Under the pieces are notes generated by a model. It saw only the letters and a list, made by a program, of their open reading frames with translations. It was not told where the DNA came from and did no database searches. A stretch of DNA of 64,000 nt from Whalleya microplaca (taxonomy: Eukaryota; Ascomycota; Sordariomycetes; Xylariales; Xylariaceae): positions 1 through 64,000 of the forward strand of contig MU385750.1 of the NCBI GenBank assembly GCA_022497155.1, given 5' to 3'. The position numbers and the translations under genes were made by a program. This document shows positions 20,872-33,099 of this stretch, piece after piece. The number at the start of each line of letters is the position of its first letter. Position 1 is the stretch's first letter.

Positions 20872-23800
20872 TGTGATTGACGAATATGTCGTTTACCTAT
20901 GCGACAATATACTCCAACTGTTGTTTTCTATGGCAGCATAGGAGACGGGAGACCGAGAAAAAGGTAGGAGGTTATAGGACAGCTATGTTTGCTACCTATC
21001 ACGAGGATTGCCGGTGTCGGTCGTGGACGCTAGCAACGATGGTCGAGGGAGATTTTCAGGGTCCTGGCAGTTGGAAGTGGAGAATATATTTGAGAATATG
21101 CCTCAACGCGGAGTGTTCTAACTACATATCTAGGTATCACCTCGGCGAATACATGATTCGATGAGTCGTCGGTGAGCGAACGTCCATCATAGCCCTTGTT
21201 GCGGTGCCTAGATAAGATCGAGGACAAAGATATATATTTCCATGAATCATCAAGGATCCTCCAATGAGCAAGCTGACACGCTGACTAGGAGAAGTTAGAG
21301 TCAGTTCAGGGTGATATTTTCGGCTTGGTAATCCAGCGACAGGACTAGTGACGTACATGTACATACAAAGCAGTTCGCTAATCTCACTAGGAACGCCCTA
21401 TCAATCTCATCAAGAAGGTCTGAAGACTCAAGTTGGGAATGCAGGCGTCAGGCGTGTCCGAATACTCCGATGCTATAGGAGGTAGACGGCGGGGAATGTC
21501 GACTATCAGATAAGCACGTCATCCAGTCTAGACTTTTGTCCATGGGTCTCCTTGGCACATGTCAATTGTCTATGTAAGTGGCTGCCTAGCTCTGCTGCGG
21601 CCTTTATAAGTCGCCGAGGTGCATTAGTCTAGATTCCCGCATGTGAAACCTATCATATATAACTCGGGTGCGTTTTCAGTTACGTATATTGCGTAAGGAG
21701 GCTGGCAGGCTGGATAGCTGACTTATTAGAACTTAAATATTTTACTTGCATTCAGGCTTTTCTCCGCCAATACCCTCTATAGGTAGAGGCTCAGTTCTGA
21801 GATGGGTACACTGTCCTATAAGTTCGACTGTACGATAATATTGATAATATACGGCCTCGGCATCGTCTATGAACATTTAGCTAGATAGACCAGCGTGTGT
21901 CAATATGTTCAGATACACGGTCTAATTCTCGGCGCTCGGGCACCCAGATACAATATTCGACGGTTACACATTGCGTGCGAAATGTGATTACCTCCAAAGG
22001 TGATATCGAAGTCATGAGAAGATCATCGCCCTGTTCAGTCTCCCATGGTAGGGGTTGGCGACGTCCACCACTAAACTGAACACTGGCGGTTTACTAGTTC
22101 ACCAGGACATGCGAAAGGCCTTGTTAGTGCAGTATACATGCATATCTCACTTACTTTGTGGGTGACATCCGCGTCAACAGCTCGCCGTCATCTAATAAGA
22201 AGTCCCGGATAACCATTGAGTGACTACTTATAGGAGTAGACCGACCAGGCCTGCCAGGCTTGTTACAGACTAACTAGCTTCTTCGGCCTGTGCCGACTTC
22301 ATGCACAGGGTCGTTAATCCTGGACCCTCCCCAAACTCCGCTCCGCATGTGCTTATATATCGCACGTGGCAATCTTCTTGGAGAGGGCTGGTTTCACTTC
22401 TTAAAATCTGCATTCCGTCTAACTCCAATTGCACCTAAACATATCATCTAATGACATATCATGCTAAGTATTGCTCCAACATAGGTAATCAGAGATAACT
22501 AGGTGCTCCCATGCAAGGTGTAAAACCCATAGATTCTAGCGATATACCTTTTGGGGGGGCGGAAAGCTTTCTATTATCATCAATAGGAACGAAATCTAAT
22601 TCAAGGTGTTTGGAAATAAAGTCACAATGTTACTAAGCTTGGTTTCGAGCCGTTAGCTGTTTCGAGACTTGCAACGACGACGTTGGCAAGTTATTGTCCA
22701 TCCACACCGATCATTGCTGCTCACTTGCCTCACTCGATTATTTTTAAAGTAAAAAGCTTATACCCTCTCTTGTCTGTGATGAATAGACATGAAGAGTATA
22801 GAATTTATCATTTCAGACTCACCACCGAGTTCAGAATGTAGGAAATGCTAGTACGGCTTTGTGTGCCTCAAACAGCCGAGGACCTGTGGTTCAGGCGGTC
22901 AAAATGTCAAGGGACATCCAACACTGAGCATATGACGCATGCGATTTTTGAAATGTTGGGAAATGATAGAGTCAGATAGTGGTGTTGATAATATAGGCTA
23001 GCATTGTCTTTTATTCTCAGCACGTAGAGTAACCAGTTAGCAACGCGAAGTGATGCTGCCACAAAACAACCCGGCGTTGACGTTATACGATCTCATTTCC
23101 TTATATAGCCTCCTAGTCAGTATCTAAGGAGTGTTCAACGTGAACATTCGTTTGCTGGTCTTGATTCGGACCGCAGCAAGGAATTCCCCGAAATCGACAT
23201 TAGCCTGAATCTTCTCGTGGTCGGCCTCCTTGCTGTCTTCGTCCCGTAAAGCCCTGGAAAAATCTAGGGCACGAAATGAGTTTGGCCGACCTTCTCCAAT
23301 TGTCGAATGAAGAAAGCTGTCCTCTATGAATCTATGCTATACCCCTGGCCCCACATGTCAATCAACCTGTTATCCCACGATGCCCCAACCCCAGCATTTA
23401 GCCTTCCAATAAGGGCTCAGGTAATACTAATTCATTCTCCTCATGACATAAGGATGCATGCTGAGTCGTCTCATGGTAGCGTTTTGCCCCTGTCGAAGCA
23501 CATGCTATGCAGTGACTTCGGTTACGTCGATTCTAATCTAGGCAGTAGATTCTGCAGTTCCTTCGCGGAGTGGCATACTCCATTGTCTACACCAATTCCA
23601 AACGTCCCTGGCACAGAAGGAATTCTGCCTATCTTTAGGGGGGATTTACGCTTGGCTTCAGATACCATACCGGTCAAGCGAGTCGACTATGCCATCTAGA
23701 CTTCAGCCGCGTAATAAACTCTACCGTTTTGAGCGAGTCAACCGGGAGCCCTGATGGTATTCGTGAACCTTGCACCAGCAAGAGGCTCAGCATGCCAATC

Positions 23801-23916
23801 TAAGTGGTACCTTTCTCTTCAGGGGTCACTATATTGCTTTATCTTCATTGGCGTATCCGGAAAAACAGGCTCCAAATTAATTCTCTGCTACGATGACGCG
23901 GGTTGACGCTCAGGGA
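20872..23916. other. Intergenic, 3 kb, no convincing gene
   Basis: The longest frame, 23307-23699 on the plus strand (130 residues, begins MKKAVLYESM), has no recognised domain and a length not unusual by chance. A G-run lies near 22551-22559. The region left of the AA8 gene is presumed promoter. Confidence 0.45.
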
Positions 23917-23922
23917 TATAAA
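23917..23922 (+). promoter_or_regulatory. TATA box of the AA8 gene
   Basis: TATAAA in the context GGGATATAAAGCG, 71-76 bases upstream of the ATG at 23993, a usual distance for a strongly expressed fungal secreted protein gene. Confidence 0.45.
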
Positions 23923-23992
23923 GCGACCACTCCTCGGACACTGATTCCAGGTTGCTGGTAGGTATTAGCTTTCATCCTTTTCGTCAAACATC

Positions 23993-24776
23993 ATGAAGTG
24001 GTCCACGGTTGCAACGGGCGTTGCCAGTCTCGCCGTCTCTGGTGAGTGATGATATCGTACAATTGGAATACAAGTGGGGAGAGACGACGGATGCTAACCT
24101 CACCGTAGTCCTCGCTCAGACGGACTCGACTCCGGTGGCTGACGCTGATACTGGGATAACTTTCCAGTCTTTCACGTCCGAAGAAGGTATCACCTACGGA
24201 CTCGCCCTTCCGGAGGATGCAGGGAGTGACGCCGCCTTCGATGCCATCATCCAGATAATCTCTCCCGTCACCAACGGCTGGGCCGGCTGGGCCTGGGGAG
24301 GCCAGATGACATACAATCCGCTCACCGTCGTGTGGGCCGACGGAGATTCGGTCGTGTATTCATCGCGCCAGGCATTGTGAGTCACTGTCTCCACTTCCCG
24401 GTTATAGACAGACTTCCGCAGAGCTCGACTAACCGACTCTAGGGGGTACTACCTGCCAGCCGCGTACGAAGACGCTACGTACACGGTTTTTGAGCAAGGC
24501 ACAAGCGTCAACGAGACGCACTTCAAGCTCACGGCTCTCTGCTCCGGCTGCACCAGCTGGACGGACTTCGACGGGAACCCGTACTTCCTGAACGGGGAGG
24601 GGGACGCAAGCTTTGCGTACGCGTACTCGACAACAGCAGTCGAGGAGCCGGCCAACCAAGACAGTGGGTTCAGCATACACGACACCGTGGGACGCTGGAC
24701 CCACGATCTGGCCGGGGCGCGGTCGGCCGACTTCGCGACCTGGGTGGATAGCAACAAGGCGCCGGCAGCTGCGTAG
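23993..24776 (+). CDS. Secreted stand-alone AA8 haem b (CDH-type cytochrome) domain protein
   Basis: Three exons, 23993-24041, 24109-24376 and 24443-24776, give 216 residues with consistent phases and GTGAGT donors. A signal peptide (MKWSTVATGVASLAVSVLA) is split by intron 1. The body matches the cytochrome domain of cellobiose dehydrogenase: GLALPED, GWAGWAWGGQMTYNPLTVVWADGD, a Cys139/Cys142 pair in LCSGCTSW, and FSIHDTVGRW. Met83 and His185 fit the haem axial ligands. The dehydrogenase domain, CBM and anchor are absent, so this is a lone AA8. By family it would shuttle single electrons outside the cell, for example to lytic polysaccharide monooxygenases or iron, but no partner is encoded nearby. 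A frame starting at 24009 is an artefact of ignoring intron 1. Confidence 0.85.
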
Positions 24777-25613
24777 TAGGCATTGCCATATCTCGTCTGA
24801 TACCGGAAGCAAGTGTGGTTAGACTAAGCGGTGCTTGCAGTTCAGCCCAGCCCAGCGGCCGCTACTAGGGGGTGACTTGTGAACTGTTCAAAAGCGAGAA
24901 GGCCTATTGTTCAGCAGTATTTCGATGATTCCAGCGATTTGTATCTCACCGCGGCGATGATTCGAAATAGACAGTCACGAAGACGTGTCCCAGATACCAG
25001 TGTTCACTATTCCAAGCGTTCGTTATCGTGGTATCACATAAATATGTGCCATAGTCATTATGTAGATGTAATTGATACAGTCAACGACGAATGAAGAGCA
25101 TGGGGCTCGAGTTTATATATGCATTCCAGTTGAGAGTACGTAGACATCCACTCGGTGACGTTGAAGGCGTCACCAGTCTGCGTAGGGGTTAGTATCTTGA
25201 CTGGTCTTACGAGATTGGGTATAAAAGCTTGTTGTGTGCGACTCGGTAGATATACGCCTTGGTCTTGTAGAGATCGTGCGAAGATCCCATAAAGATGGCT
25301 TCTATTTGAATGTCTGACTGCCTAAGTTATTTTGAAGAGGGTAGGGATTGGCCGCGAGAAATTCGAAAAGGGGCACTCTACTTTGTGTAACCCTTGTATA
25401 AGTGCATTGCCCCTCAAGATGCAGGATAAGGGGTTAAGTGCGTAGCGACTAGCTTTCTATATGCATATACCACTTTTCTCTGCATATACCGGGTACATAG
25501 GTGTATGATCCATTTCTTGCCAAGCTACAAACGACACAACGACATCGCGACACAACGGCAAGCTCTTCCACATCCCGATCGCATCTGCGGATTGAACGCG
25601 CATCGGACCCAAC
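24777..25613. other. Intergenic between the AA8 and ARP6 genes
   Basis: No gene seen. The final 100 bases before 25614 are rich in CACAACG-type sequence and probably form the 5' leader of ARP6. Confidence 0.5.
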
Positions 25614-27054
25614 ATGGCTCCGGCGAGGAAATCGAAAGTTCATCAACCGCCACCACCCTCCAGGACGCTGATCCTCGACAATGGCGCCTACACGATGAAA
25701 GCCGGATACGTCTCCGGCGACACCGCCGACGAACCACGGGTCATCCCCAACTGCATCGCCCGCGACCGTGACAGGAAGACCTACGTTGCTTCCGACCTGG
25801 CGCAGTGCCACGACTTCAGCGAGGTGGCCTTCAGACGACCCGTGGAGAGGGGCTTCGTGGTGAACTGGGAGGCCGAGAAGGAGATCTGGGAACACGAATT
25901 CCTCGACGACAAGGCGCCTCAGCGTTGTGATCCCTCCGAGACGCGGCTCCTGCTTGCCGAGCCGTCCAACTCCCTGCCTATCCTGCAGACGAACTGCGAC
26001 CAGATGGTGTTTGAGGAGTTTGGCTTTGCGAGTTATTACAGAGGCATCGGTGCGTTCTTACATACAAGATTCCATACGAGATTCCCCCAGTAGGGGAGCT
26101 AGCTAGGACTCTGGAACATGGCTAATGGTCCTCCTTACGCCAGGTCCGTCCCTCAATGCGTACCATGACATCCAGGCCATATTTCGCACGCCGCGAGACC
26201 CTGGAACCATTGCCCAACTGCCTGCCGAGGTCATCCTGCTCATCGACACCGGTTACTCCCATACCACCGTCACTCCTCTCCTCCAGGGCAGACCGATCCA
26301 TCCTGCTGTGCGGAGACTCGACGTAGGAGGGAAACTATTGACCAACTACCTGACGAGACTGCTTTCGCTTCGTCACTATGATATGCGTAACGAGACATAC
26401 ATCGTGAACGAGATGAAGGAGGCCGCCTGTTACGTCTCTCTCGACTTCAACCAGGACCTCGAGCGTACTTGGAAGGGAACCCGGGGGGAGCGTCGGGAGG
26501 CCTACCTCAACGGCGCCGGCATAGCCAAGGATTACATCTTGCCCGACTTCCACACGAGGACGAAAGGCGTTGTCCGGGACTATGACGCCTCGCAGGCATC
26601 GAGGGCGAGGAAACTGGCCGCTGGACAGGCCGGCGAATCTAGCGAGGATGTTCTAACCCTCCGAAACGAGCGGTTCACCGTTCCCGAGCTGCTGTTCCAT
26701 CCTTCAGACATTGGCATACGCCAGTCCGGCATCCCCGACCTCGTCATGCAATCGTTGCAGGTCCTTCCCATCGGGCTGTGGCCCGGTCTACTCGCCAACA
26801 TTCTCGTTGTCGGCGGCAATTCGCTCTTCGACGGGTTCGTTCAGCGGTTACAGGAAGAAATTGTACAGCTCGTCCCGGACGACTGCGTTGTTCGGGTCGC
26901 CCGACCGGCGGATGCTATCACGAGCACATGGCTAGGTGGCGCGAATCTAGCTAGGCATGAACATTTCAACTCCCTGACGGTCACAAAGCAAGAATATGAA
27001 GAATTCGGGGCTGCTTGGGTCGCTCGCAAGTTTTCGAATGGCCCCGAGCCTTGA
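25614..27054 (+). CDS. arp6: Actin-related protein 6 (SWR1 chromatin-remodelling subunit)
   Basis: Exons 25614-26049 and 26144-27054 give 448 residues, close to the 438 of yeast Arp6. The N-terminus has the actin-fold phosphate loop TLILDNGAYTMKAGY, followed by RVIPNCIARDR. The region VILLIDTGYSHTTVTPLLQGRPI is the second phosphate loop. GGNSLFDGFVQRL and ITSTWLGGANLA are the C-terminal actin motifs, the latter matching the W-(L/I)-GG signature of ARPs. Arp6 is a core subunit of SWR1, which exchanges H2A for H2A.Z in nucleosomes. In yeast this mark also acts at subtelomeric boundaries, but its position here is probably incidental. The intron (94 bp) has a GTGCGT donor and CCAG acceptor. Strong call. 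Confidence 0.95.
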
Positions 27055-29262
27055 TGCGTTCGCTTTCCGATTTACGCCAAGAATAGCGACGAGAACGTTC
27101 CTAAGTTACTTTGTTTCGGATTCCATAGACACCTACGTGTCTACACTGATCATGTTACAGGCTACAGTGCTGTAAGTGCTGGATACAGGTACCTTTCATA
27201 AGGTCTGAATGGGCTATGGGACTCGAATGGGTAATAACGCCCACGTTGTTACTGCAAGGGCAATCATCAATTGCCATTGTTTGATATTGCGCGAGATAGC
27301 CTGCGGAATCTGGTGTCACTCTCGTCCGAACTACTAGGATCCCCCCTAGAAGAAAAACATTGAGGGTTTGGTTTCCAGCCGACGCTGCAGCAACCATCTC
27401 TCGTAGAAAGGTAAATTGGCTATTAGCCACATGCTTTATACCTGGGTTTTCAGTACTCAAAGCCAGGGAAAGTACCACATGGCCGTATTGCTGCTACATC
27501 CCTCCATCGAGGGAGTCATAGCTGTGATGGCAATCAAAACTACCCCCGGAGAGTAGGTATAGTTCGGGTACACAAAGAAATCAAAGATTCAATTGTCTGG
27601 AGAGATCAAACCCCACCTCTCGAACTCCGAGTACGGGTTCTAGTAAAACCTTAATTGAGGTGTTGAAGGTCAGTCTATTGCCGCGATGAGGGAGGGCAGT
27701 GGTGGAAGAAGTAGCGTTCTCAGTAACGAAGGGCGTGTCCTTGATACATGAAGATATCTAGTCCATCATGCTTTTATGATTGGAATATTAAGGCACTGGT
27801 CCATAACCTTCGGTATCGACATGCCTTGATCCACTGGTACCTTTGTGATTGTATTTCAATATGAAAAACTAACTAGTCTACCATTCGCAATGTATACTTC
27901 CTCAGATGTCTTCGAAGGACTCGGCGTTATCAGAATTTTGGCATAAAGTCGGAACCGGAACCCCTCTTCCAGTACTTCTGGTTTGAAGATACGAGAAATC
28001 GAACTGCCATCTGCTCCCTATTCCAGTAGTAGCTAACTTACTAATAACTTATTCCTTAACATAGGCATACTGTCCGTTCATCCGTCTGCTCATGCGACTC
28101 CGAGAAATAAGATGAACACCGGGATGCTATAACGTAAATAAATACTTATATGGGCCAACTGCTAGGCTATAGGAGGCTGTATGACCTGCATACTCACTAT
28201 AGAACATCCCTCAAGAGCTCTAAATGCACTTAAACTTATGAGACCTTACAATGTCAACGAGTGTTCATCCTGATCTTTGACACCAACAACCACCAATTTC
28301 CTCCATTAAACCATATATCCCTCCTTCCTTGCTCGCGCAACACCAACTTCACGGCCAAGTGGCTCACAAAGGCACATCAGAACAGTAACCATAGCAAAAG
28401 CCCGTATGTATGTAGGGGATATATGCGATGGCATCCAATCTAGATAGTTTGATATAGCAGATCGGTCATTTACAGCAGAGGACTAAGCAAATAACTAGAA
28501 CCAACCCCCATCTTAGCTATGGGAGCTCCATAGCAATGAGTGAGGCACAGGGTAACCAGAACACGTTCAGAGACTATCACACGGGGTAAGGAAGAAACTG
28601 AAATGGGGTTACGGAATATCTAGGCAAATATATATCGCACTTCGTGAAATGAGCTGAGCTGAATTGGGTATCATTCTCTCCGTCTGGCTGATTGTTCCTT
28701 GAGCCTAAGACTAAGTCCACACGCATACATAGCAAGCAATGCTGCTGCTGCTGTTTCGCTGAAACACAAGACTGGATTCCAGGTCCGTAAAACGAAACTG
28801 ACTTCACCCGTTCCGATCTGCCTGCCGAATGTTCGTGTATCATTTCAAAGCAACGCCAGTCCATGACTACCATATACATGGACGCAGGTATAAAAAGCAA
28901 GAGTCGAGTAGAGCCACCAAGCCGAGCAACCGACCAACCAACAAACCAACCTGATATAACACCATGCCGCAAACGCTAACCCGCAACAAACACAAATTAT
29001 TAGACCTAACCATGCTTCAGACACTAAACCAAGTGTCTACGCCCAACTAAACCCCGCGACCGATCGTCCAGGTGTGTCTCGGAGAGTTCCGAAACATGGA
29101 TCAATGCCAGCCTCGGAACTGGCGGCCCCGAGTTGAGCACCCTGCGAACGAGTTAGCAAATCCCCATATACAGCATTGCATTGAAATGGCTGTCCTACAG
29201 TCGCACTACGGTAAAAGTTAGCCCAGGCCATTCGTCCCTAATGTGATGTGATGCAGACATAC
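27055..29262. other. Intergenic, 2.2 kb, no gene recognised apart from a possible terminal exon
   Basis: Short frames only (for example 27155-27478 and 28577-28972 on the minus strand), without known domains. A (TGC)n run is at 28740-28752. The part from about 29037 to 29141 may hold the last exon of the minus-strand zinc-binding gene, since a TAAC branch site and TTCGCAG acceptor end at 29142. Confidence 0.4.
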
Positions 29263-29373
29263 CAGCGTGTTCGTAGAGCCTTCATAATGAATAATACAGT
29301 AGCCGCCGCCACAAGCCCTGCAGCGTTTCTGGGTAGTGGCGATACAATCGAGGCACTTGAATTCGCGTGTCAG
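29263..29373 (-). CDS. Probable 3' exon of the F-box-like zinc-binding gene
   Basis: A 37-codon open segment on the minus strand, bounded by an AAG acceptor and a GTATGT donor, encodes a Cys-rich peptide: FKCLDCIATTQKRCRACGGGYC then IIHYEGSTNT. The C-x2-C-x7-C-x2-C spacing and the GGGYC..HYEGST pattern are as I recall them from C-termini of related fungal proteins. It is on the same strand, 400 bp after the main exon ends. The junction to the main exon is unresolved, because the best donor (AG|GTTTCT at 29780) is in a different phase. An unseen small exon, a different donor or a frameshift is required. Confidence 0.5.
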
Positions 29374-29703
29374 CTTTATTCACCTAATGACCCAGAGGAA
29401 AGGGGGTAGGTAATGAACGCACATTATGCTCGCATTCCCAGCAGCTTCGTGTGATCTTGGGAGTCTAAAAGTCGCAACACATCATTAGCCAGTGCTCTCG
29501 TAACGTCTACCACGAAACTACCGTGGGGGCTGGGTATGTTAATCAACGCTGGGGGGTTGGATCTCGCCGCATACAATTTCCGTCGAGGACGATCGAGAGG
29601 TATGGCATGCATATAGTAGCTTGCCAGCGCTCTCTCTCACATCCCTACACATATGTATGTACGTATATATACGAGCTCGCTTGGGTCGTCATAGGAAAAG
29701 GGG

Positions 29704-29754
29704 GTATGGATGGATGTATGGATGAATGGATGGATGGACGGATAGATAGATAGA
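29704..29754. repeat. (GGAT)n/(GATA)n microsatellite
   Basis: About twelve imperfect tetranucleotide units directly after the end of the main F-box-like exon, probably inside an intron or the 3' part of that gene. Confidence 0.85.
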
Positions 29755-29764
29755 CGGTAGCCGC

Positions 29765-31120
29765 TCAGGGAAAGAGAAACCTTCTCTTCCCCGTCTTCTG
29801 GTCGGCGTTCTTGAGGTTGCAATCAACACAGTAGCCCATCCGTACCTTGACTTTGGGCGGCTCGAGGGCCGCCAGCTCATGGTCCATCAGGCCGCTCGTC
29901 TCGTCGACGATGTGGACGTGCTGCGCGGTTAGCTCATCACGGCTCGGCACCTGGTAGCAGGACTCGCACCACCACTGGTCGCAGCTGAAACAGTAGCGCT
30001 CGCGGATGCATTCCAGGCACCGCGGCACGAAGCGGTGCTTTTCTTTACCTTCCCCGGCCCCGGCCCCTCCTCCCGCGTTTGCGTTCGGACGCGTCGCGGC
30101 CTTGATGGTGGACGCGTGACGCGGGATCGGCGAGAGCAGAGGCAGATCCTCGGCGGGCGTCTCGCCGTACACGGTGAAGCCCTCGGGCGCGGAGCCGCAG
30201 GAGGCACAGCCTCCGAGGGCGAACGTCGCGACGCCCCAGGGGCCCTCGGCGGTGGTGCGCGCGGACGCCACGGGGACCTTGCCGTGCGCGGGCGAGTTCT
30301 GGTGGCGGGGGCCGGTGCACAGGACGGCGTCGAACCGGATGACGTCGCGGCAGTCCAGGAGCGTCTCGGCCCAGCCCTCGGCGATGGCGGGCTTGCCGAT
30401 GATGCGCCCGCGCCGCTGGTACCAGTCGTCGCCCTCGCTCTGGATGGACGCCTTCAGCGCGTGCTGCGACTTGTTGTTCCAGCCGCTGCTGATGTGGGCG
30501 CCCCGCGTGGTGGGCGCGACCTGCTTGGCCGGGGCCTTCGCCGCCGGCAGCGCAGGCGCGTCTTTCTTCCCGAACACGTACAGCCCCCTCAGGCGGGGCA
30601 TGTCCTCGGGCCGCGTGGGCCGGCAGGCGTAGCGCAGCGACTGCATCAGGCGGTGCTCGTTGAGGTTCTTGACCTCGCGGATGGAGAGGATGCGCACGCG
30701 CAGCGAGGGGTCGACGAGGATGTCGTTGCAGAACTCGGCGGTGACGGAGAGGCCGTCGAGCACGAGGGTCTGCACGTCCTCGAGGATGTGGCGGCGGCGC
30801 AGGTTGTGGAAGATGCCCCTCAGCGGGCCCGAGTAGAAGTCGTCCTCGGTGAGGTTCTCGTCGAGCTGGACGTTGCGCCAGACTTCGCCGCCATGGTCGA
30901 TGCCGTCGATGTCGAACTGCGCGGTCTTGACGTGGGTCAGGTCGAGCTGTCGAAATACGCCGGGGGTGTGGCGCAACAGGTCGCGAAAGGAGCGGGAGGC
31001 GGCGGCGAGGTTGAGAAGACTGGAGACGGGCAGGTAGGGGACCGTCTGGTGGAGGACGAGGGAGTTGGATAATGTGTCCAGGAGATCGCGCGTGTGCTGC
31101 TGGATGTCTCCTGATGCCAT
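29765..31120 (-). CDS. F-box-like protein with Cys-rich zinc-binding region
   Basis: The main exon is an open frame of 451 codons starting at the ATG at 31120. The N-terminal part (about residues 27-60, VPYLPVSSLLNLAAASRSFRDLLRHTPG) resembles an F-box. A leucine-rich central part follows, with VQTLVLDGLSVTAEFCNDIL. The C-terminal third carries CASCGS and CLECIRERYCFSCDQWWCESCY, a dense Cys cluster likely to bind zinc, then MGYCVDCN. F-box proteins link substrates to SCF ubiquitin ligases, so a role in ubiquitination is inferred only from the N-terminal likeness. The frame's own stop at 29765 is probably not the real end, since a further Cys-rich exon lies at 29263-29373. The very GC-rich coding DNA makes long shadow frames on the other strand (30035-31072) and in another frame. 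Confidence 0.7.
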   Translation of the reverse strand: MASGDIQQHTRDLLDTLSNSLVLHQTVPYLPVSSLLNLAAASRSFRDLLRHTPGVFRQLDLTHVKTAQFDIDGIDHGGEVWRNVQLDENLTEDDFYSGPLRGIFHNLRRRHILEDVQTLVLDGLSVTAEFCNDILVDPSLRVRILSIREVKNLNEHRLMQSLRYACRPTRPEDMPRLRGLYVFGKKDAPALPAAKAPAKQVAPTTRGAHISSGWNNKSQHALKASIQSEGDDWYQRRGRIIGKPAIAEGWAETLLDCRDVIRFDAVLCTGPRHQNSPAHGKVPVASARTTAEGPWGVATFALGGCASCGSAPEGFTVYGETPAEDLPLLSPIPRHASTIKAATRPNANAGGGAGAGEGKEKHRFVPRCLECIRERYCFSCDQWWCESCYQVPSRDELTAQHVHIVDETSGLMDHELAALEPPKVKVRMGYCVDCNLKNADQKTGKRRFLFP

Positions 31121-32890
31121 TACATGCAGAGACCAGCTGCAGTTGAGGGGACGGACGGACGTGGCAGCAAGTCAAATAGAATTAATTACCTGGTGATCTA
31201 GATTGTTATATCTAGATAGACACTAGGTTCAGGTCTGCCTGCCTGCTGGCGTCGTATATAGATAGAACGCGGGTAGGGTAGGTTCGCTTGTACGGACGCT
31301 TGTACGTAATAAGCTGAAATAGTCTAATCCCTGTCGGGTCGTTTAAGTAGGTATAGGTTGGTTCAAGTTGGTTCAGGTTGGGGAAGAAGCGCCTCTTCCT
31401 GTTGAGAAGAGGAGTAGATGGACTGATAAACGTTCGACAACCTGCTGTTCTGCGCGAGAGGGACTGAAGGGAAGGAAGGACAACCGCAGCTTACGGTAGA
31501 CTGTAGACAGGATAGACAGTATATATCGTATACATTATATTAAGACAAGACATGGTGATCAGACGAAACGAAAAGGATCTCGACTATACATAGAAATCAC
31601 TCAGGCCACGCAAGTTCCAGAGAGCGACATACCAACCATGTACGGGATAGCTATGCAGAGAGGGTCTTACTATGTACTATGCCTGTATGTCTGCGGCATG
31701 CCTGCTCTTGGCAAGGATGGATGAGAAGCTTGGTGTGGGGAGAGTGAGAGACATGGAGTGTGAGAGAGAGTGTGTGTGTGAGAGAGGAGAAAGTGAGAAA
31801 CAGAGACAGGCGTCTCCTCGTTGTCTGGTACATTAGGATTGCTGCACTATTGCGTATTATTGAAGGTAACCTCGAATAGCAATAGTCTTGCAGCTTGACT
31901 GTGCTTGGCAGGTCGATCCGAGAGCGTCGCATTGGGCAGACGGCTTGCTGGTCTACATACATAGTCTATATGAGTATGTACATGTATATATGTCCTCCCA
32001 CTTGGGGGGGTTGGAGGATGAGCTTGTACAAGGCTGCGATTGGCGGTTGGCAGAGGTAATATGTAATATGGGAGAGTAAGAGTGAGTCTTATTCTGTCCT
32101 TCTTGTCCTTCTGGGTGCTGTGCAGTGACGAAGGTGGCAGCGGGCGCGGTATTACTCGTCAAATCATGGGACTCGCTGTTGACGTGGGGATATGCAGACT
32201 ATGTACGTGGAGTCGCCTCCCACCGTTTGAGCTGTATATAAACTGTATGTGAGGAGTATGTATGTATGTACATGTATAGATAAATAAAATAATATGAATA
32301 GCGGTGTCGCACTGCTGTTTGAGTGATGAGCTGCCAGGGCTGCCTGTTTTTATTAGCATCCGGTCTAGACATGATCCGTTGGGCTTTCGTTGAATGAGAT
32401 CGTCGTGTTAGCCATCTCATCATCTGGCTTGGCTCAGCTTGGCCCAGCTTGGCCCAGCTTGGTCTGCTTGGCTCAGTTTGGATACTCGTACGCAGCCGTC
32501 TTGGAACTCTTGGCCGTTACAGAGACTAGATGAGTAAGTTTAGCCGCGATATTTCTGTTTTTAGGTTTTTTTTTCTTGTTCCTTGTCTCTCTCGTCTGTG
32601 CACGTCTGTGGTTGACTTGTACTATGGAATGAGTGGTACATACTTATAATAAGTGGTAAGTGTGGTGTGGCGTGGCTGGCTAGCATCGATAACGACATGA
32701 AGAAGTATTGCGGGGGTGGAAGGGGTTGTAAGTCGGGATGTATAAAAGTCAGGACTCGATAGGAGTTAGTATGGACTATATATATTTTTAGGTCTTCTGG
32801 TCTGGTATTACATGTAAATCTGTGAATTGCAGGTGGTGGTAGCGACATGAATACCAGTTGACCTACCAGCCCTACTTATTAAGTATACAG
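31121..32890. other. Intergenic, 1.8 kb, simple-sequence rich
   Basis: No gene seen. Contains GT/GA-rich runs around 31740-31800 and TATG-type runs near 32250-32280. It ends at the TA target site of the pogo-type transposon. Confidence 0.5.
32426..32480. repeat. Short tandem repeat of a GGCCCAGCTT decamer
   Basis: About five imperfect copies of GGCYCAGCTT in direct order. Function unknown. Confidence 0.8.
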
Positions 32891-32892
32891 TA

Positions 32893-32969
32893 CCGCAGAC
32901 TTTCGACAATTTCAAAGCTTGGCGGACCCACTTATTATAGGCCTAAGCTGCTTATAGCCTAGTATATAG
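32893..32969 (+). repeat. Left terminal inverted repeat of the pogo-type element
   Basis: A 77-bp arm paired with 35032-35108. The single mismatch is at 32962 (G here, A in the other arm). Confidence 0.92.
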
Positions 32970-33099
32970 ACTTAGTTTCAGTCATGTGATATCAAAACTT
33001 TAAATCTCTGAACTGAATTTTTCTCTTTCAACTTATATACTACCTTATTACTTAACCACTTACCTCACCAATACAACGCTACTATACTACTATACCCAT

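Noticed and set aside
23307..23699. 130-codon plus-strand frame
   Set aside because: Its length is expected by chance; no motif, signal peptide or splice-extended version found.
30035..31072. 345-codon plus-strand frame
   Set aside because: Antisense shadow of the very GC-rich F-box-like coding region; its product is repetitive Gly/Arg/Val with no domain.
30045..31175. 376-codon minus-strand frame in another phase
   Set aside because: Arg/Pro/His-rich out-of-phase shadow of the same gene.
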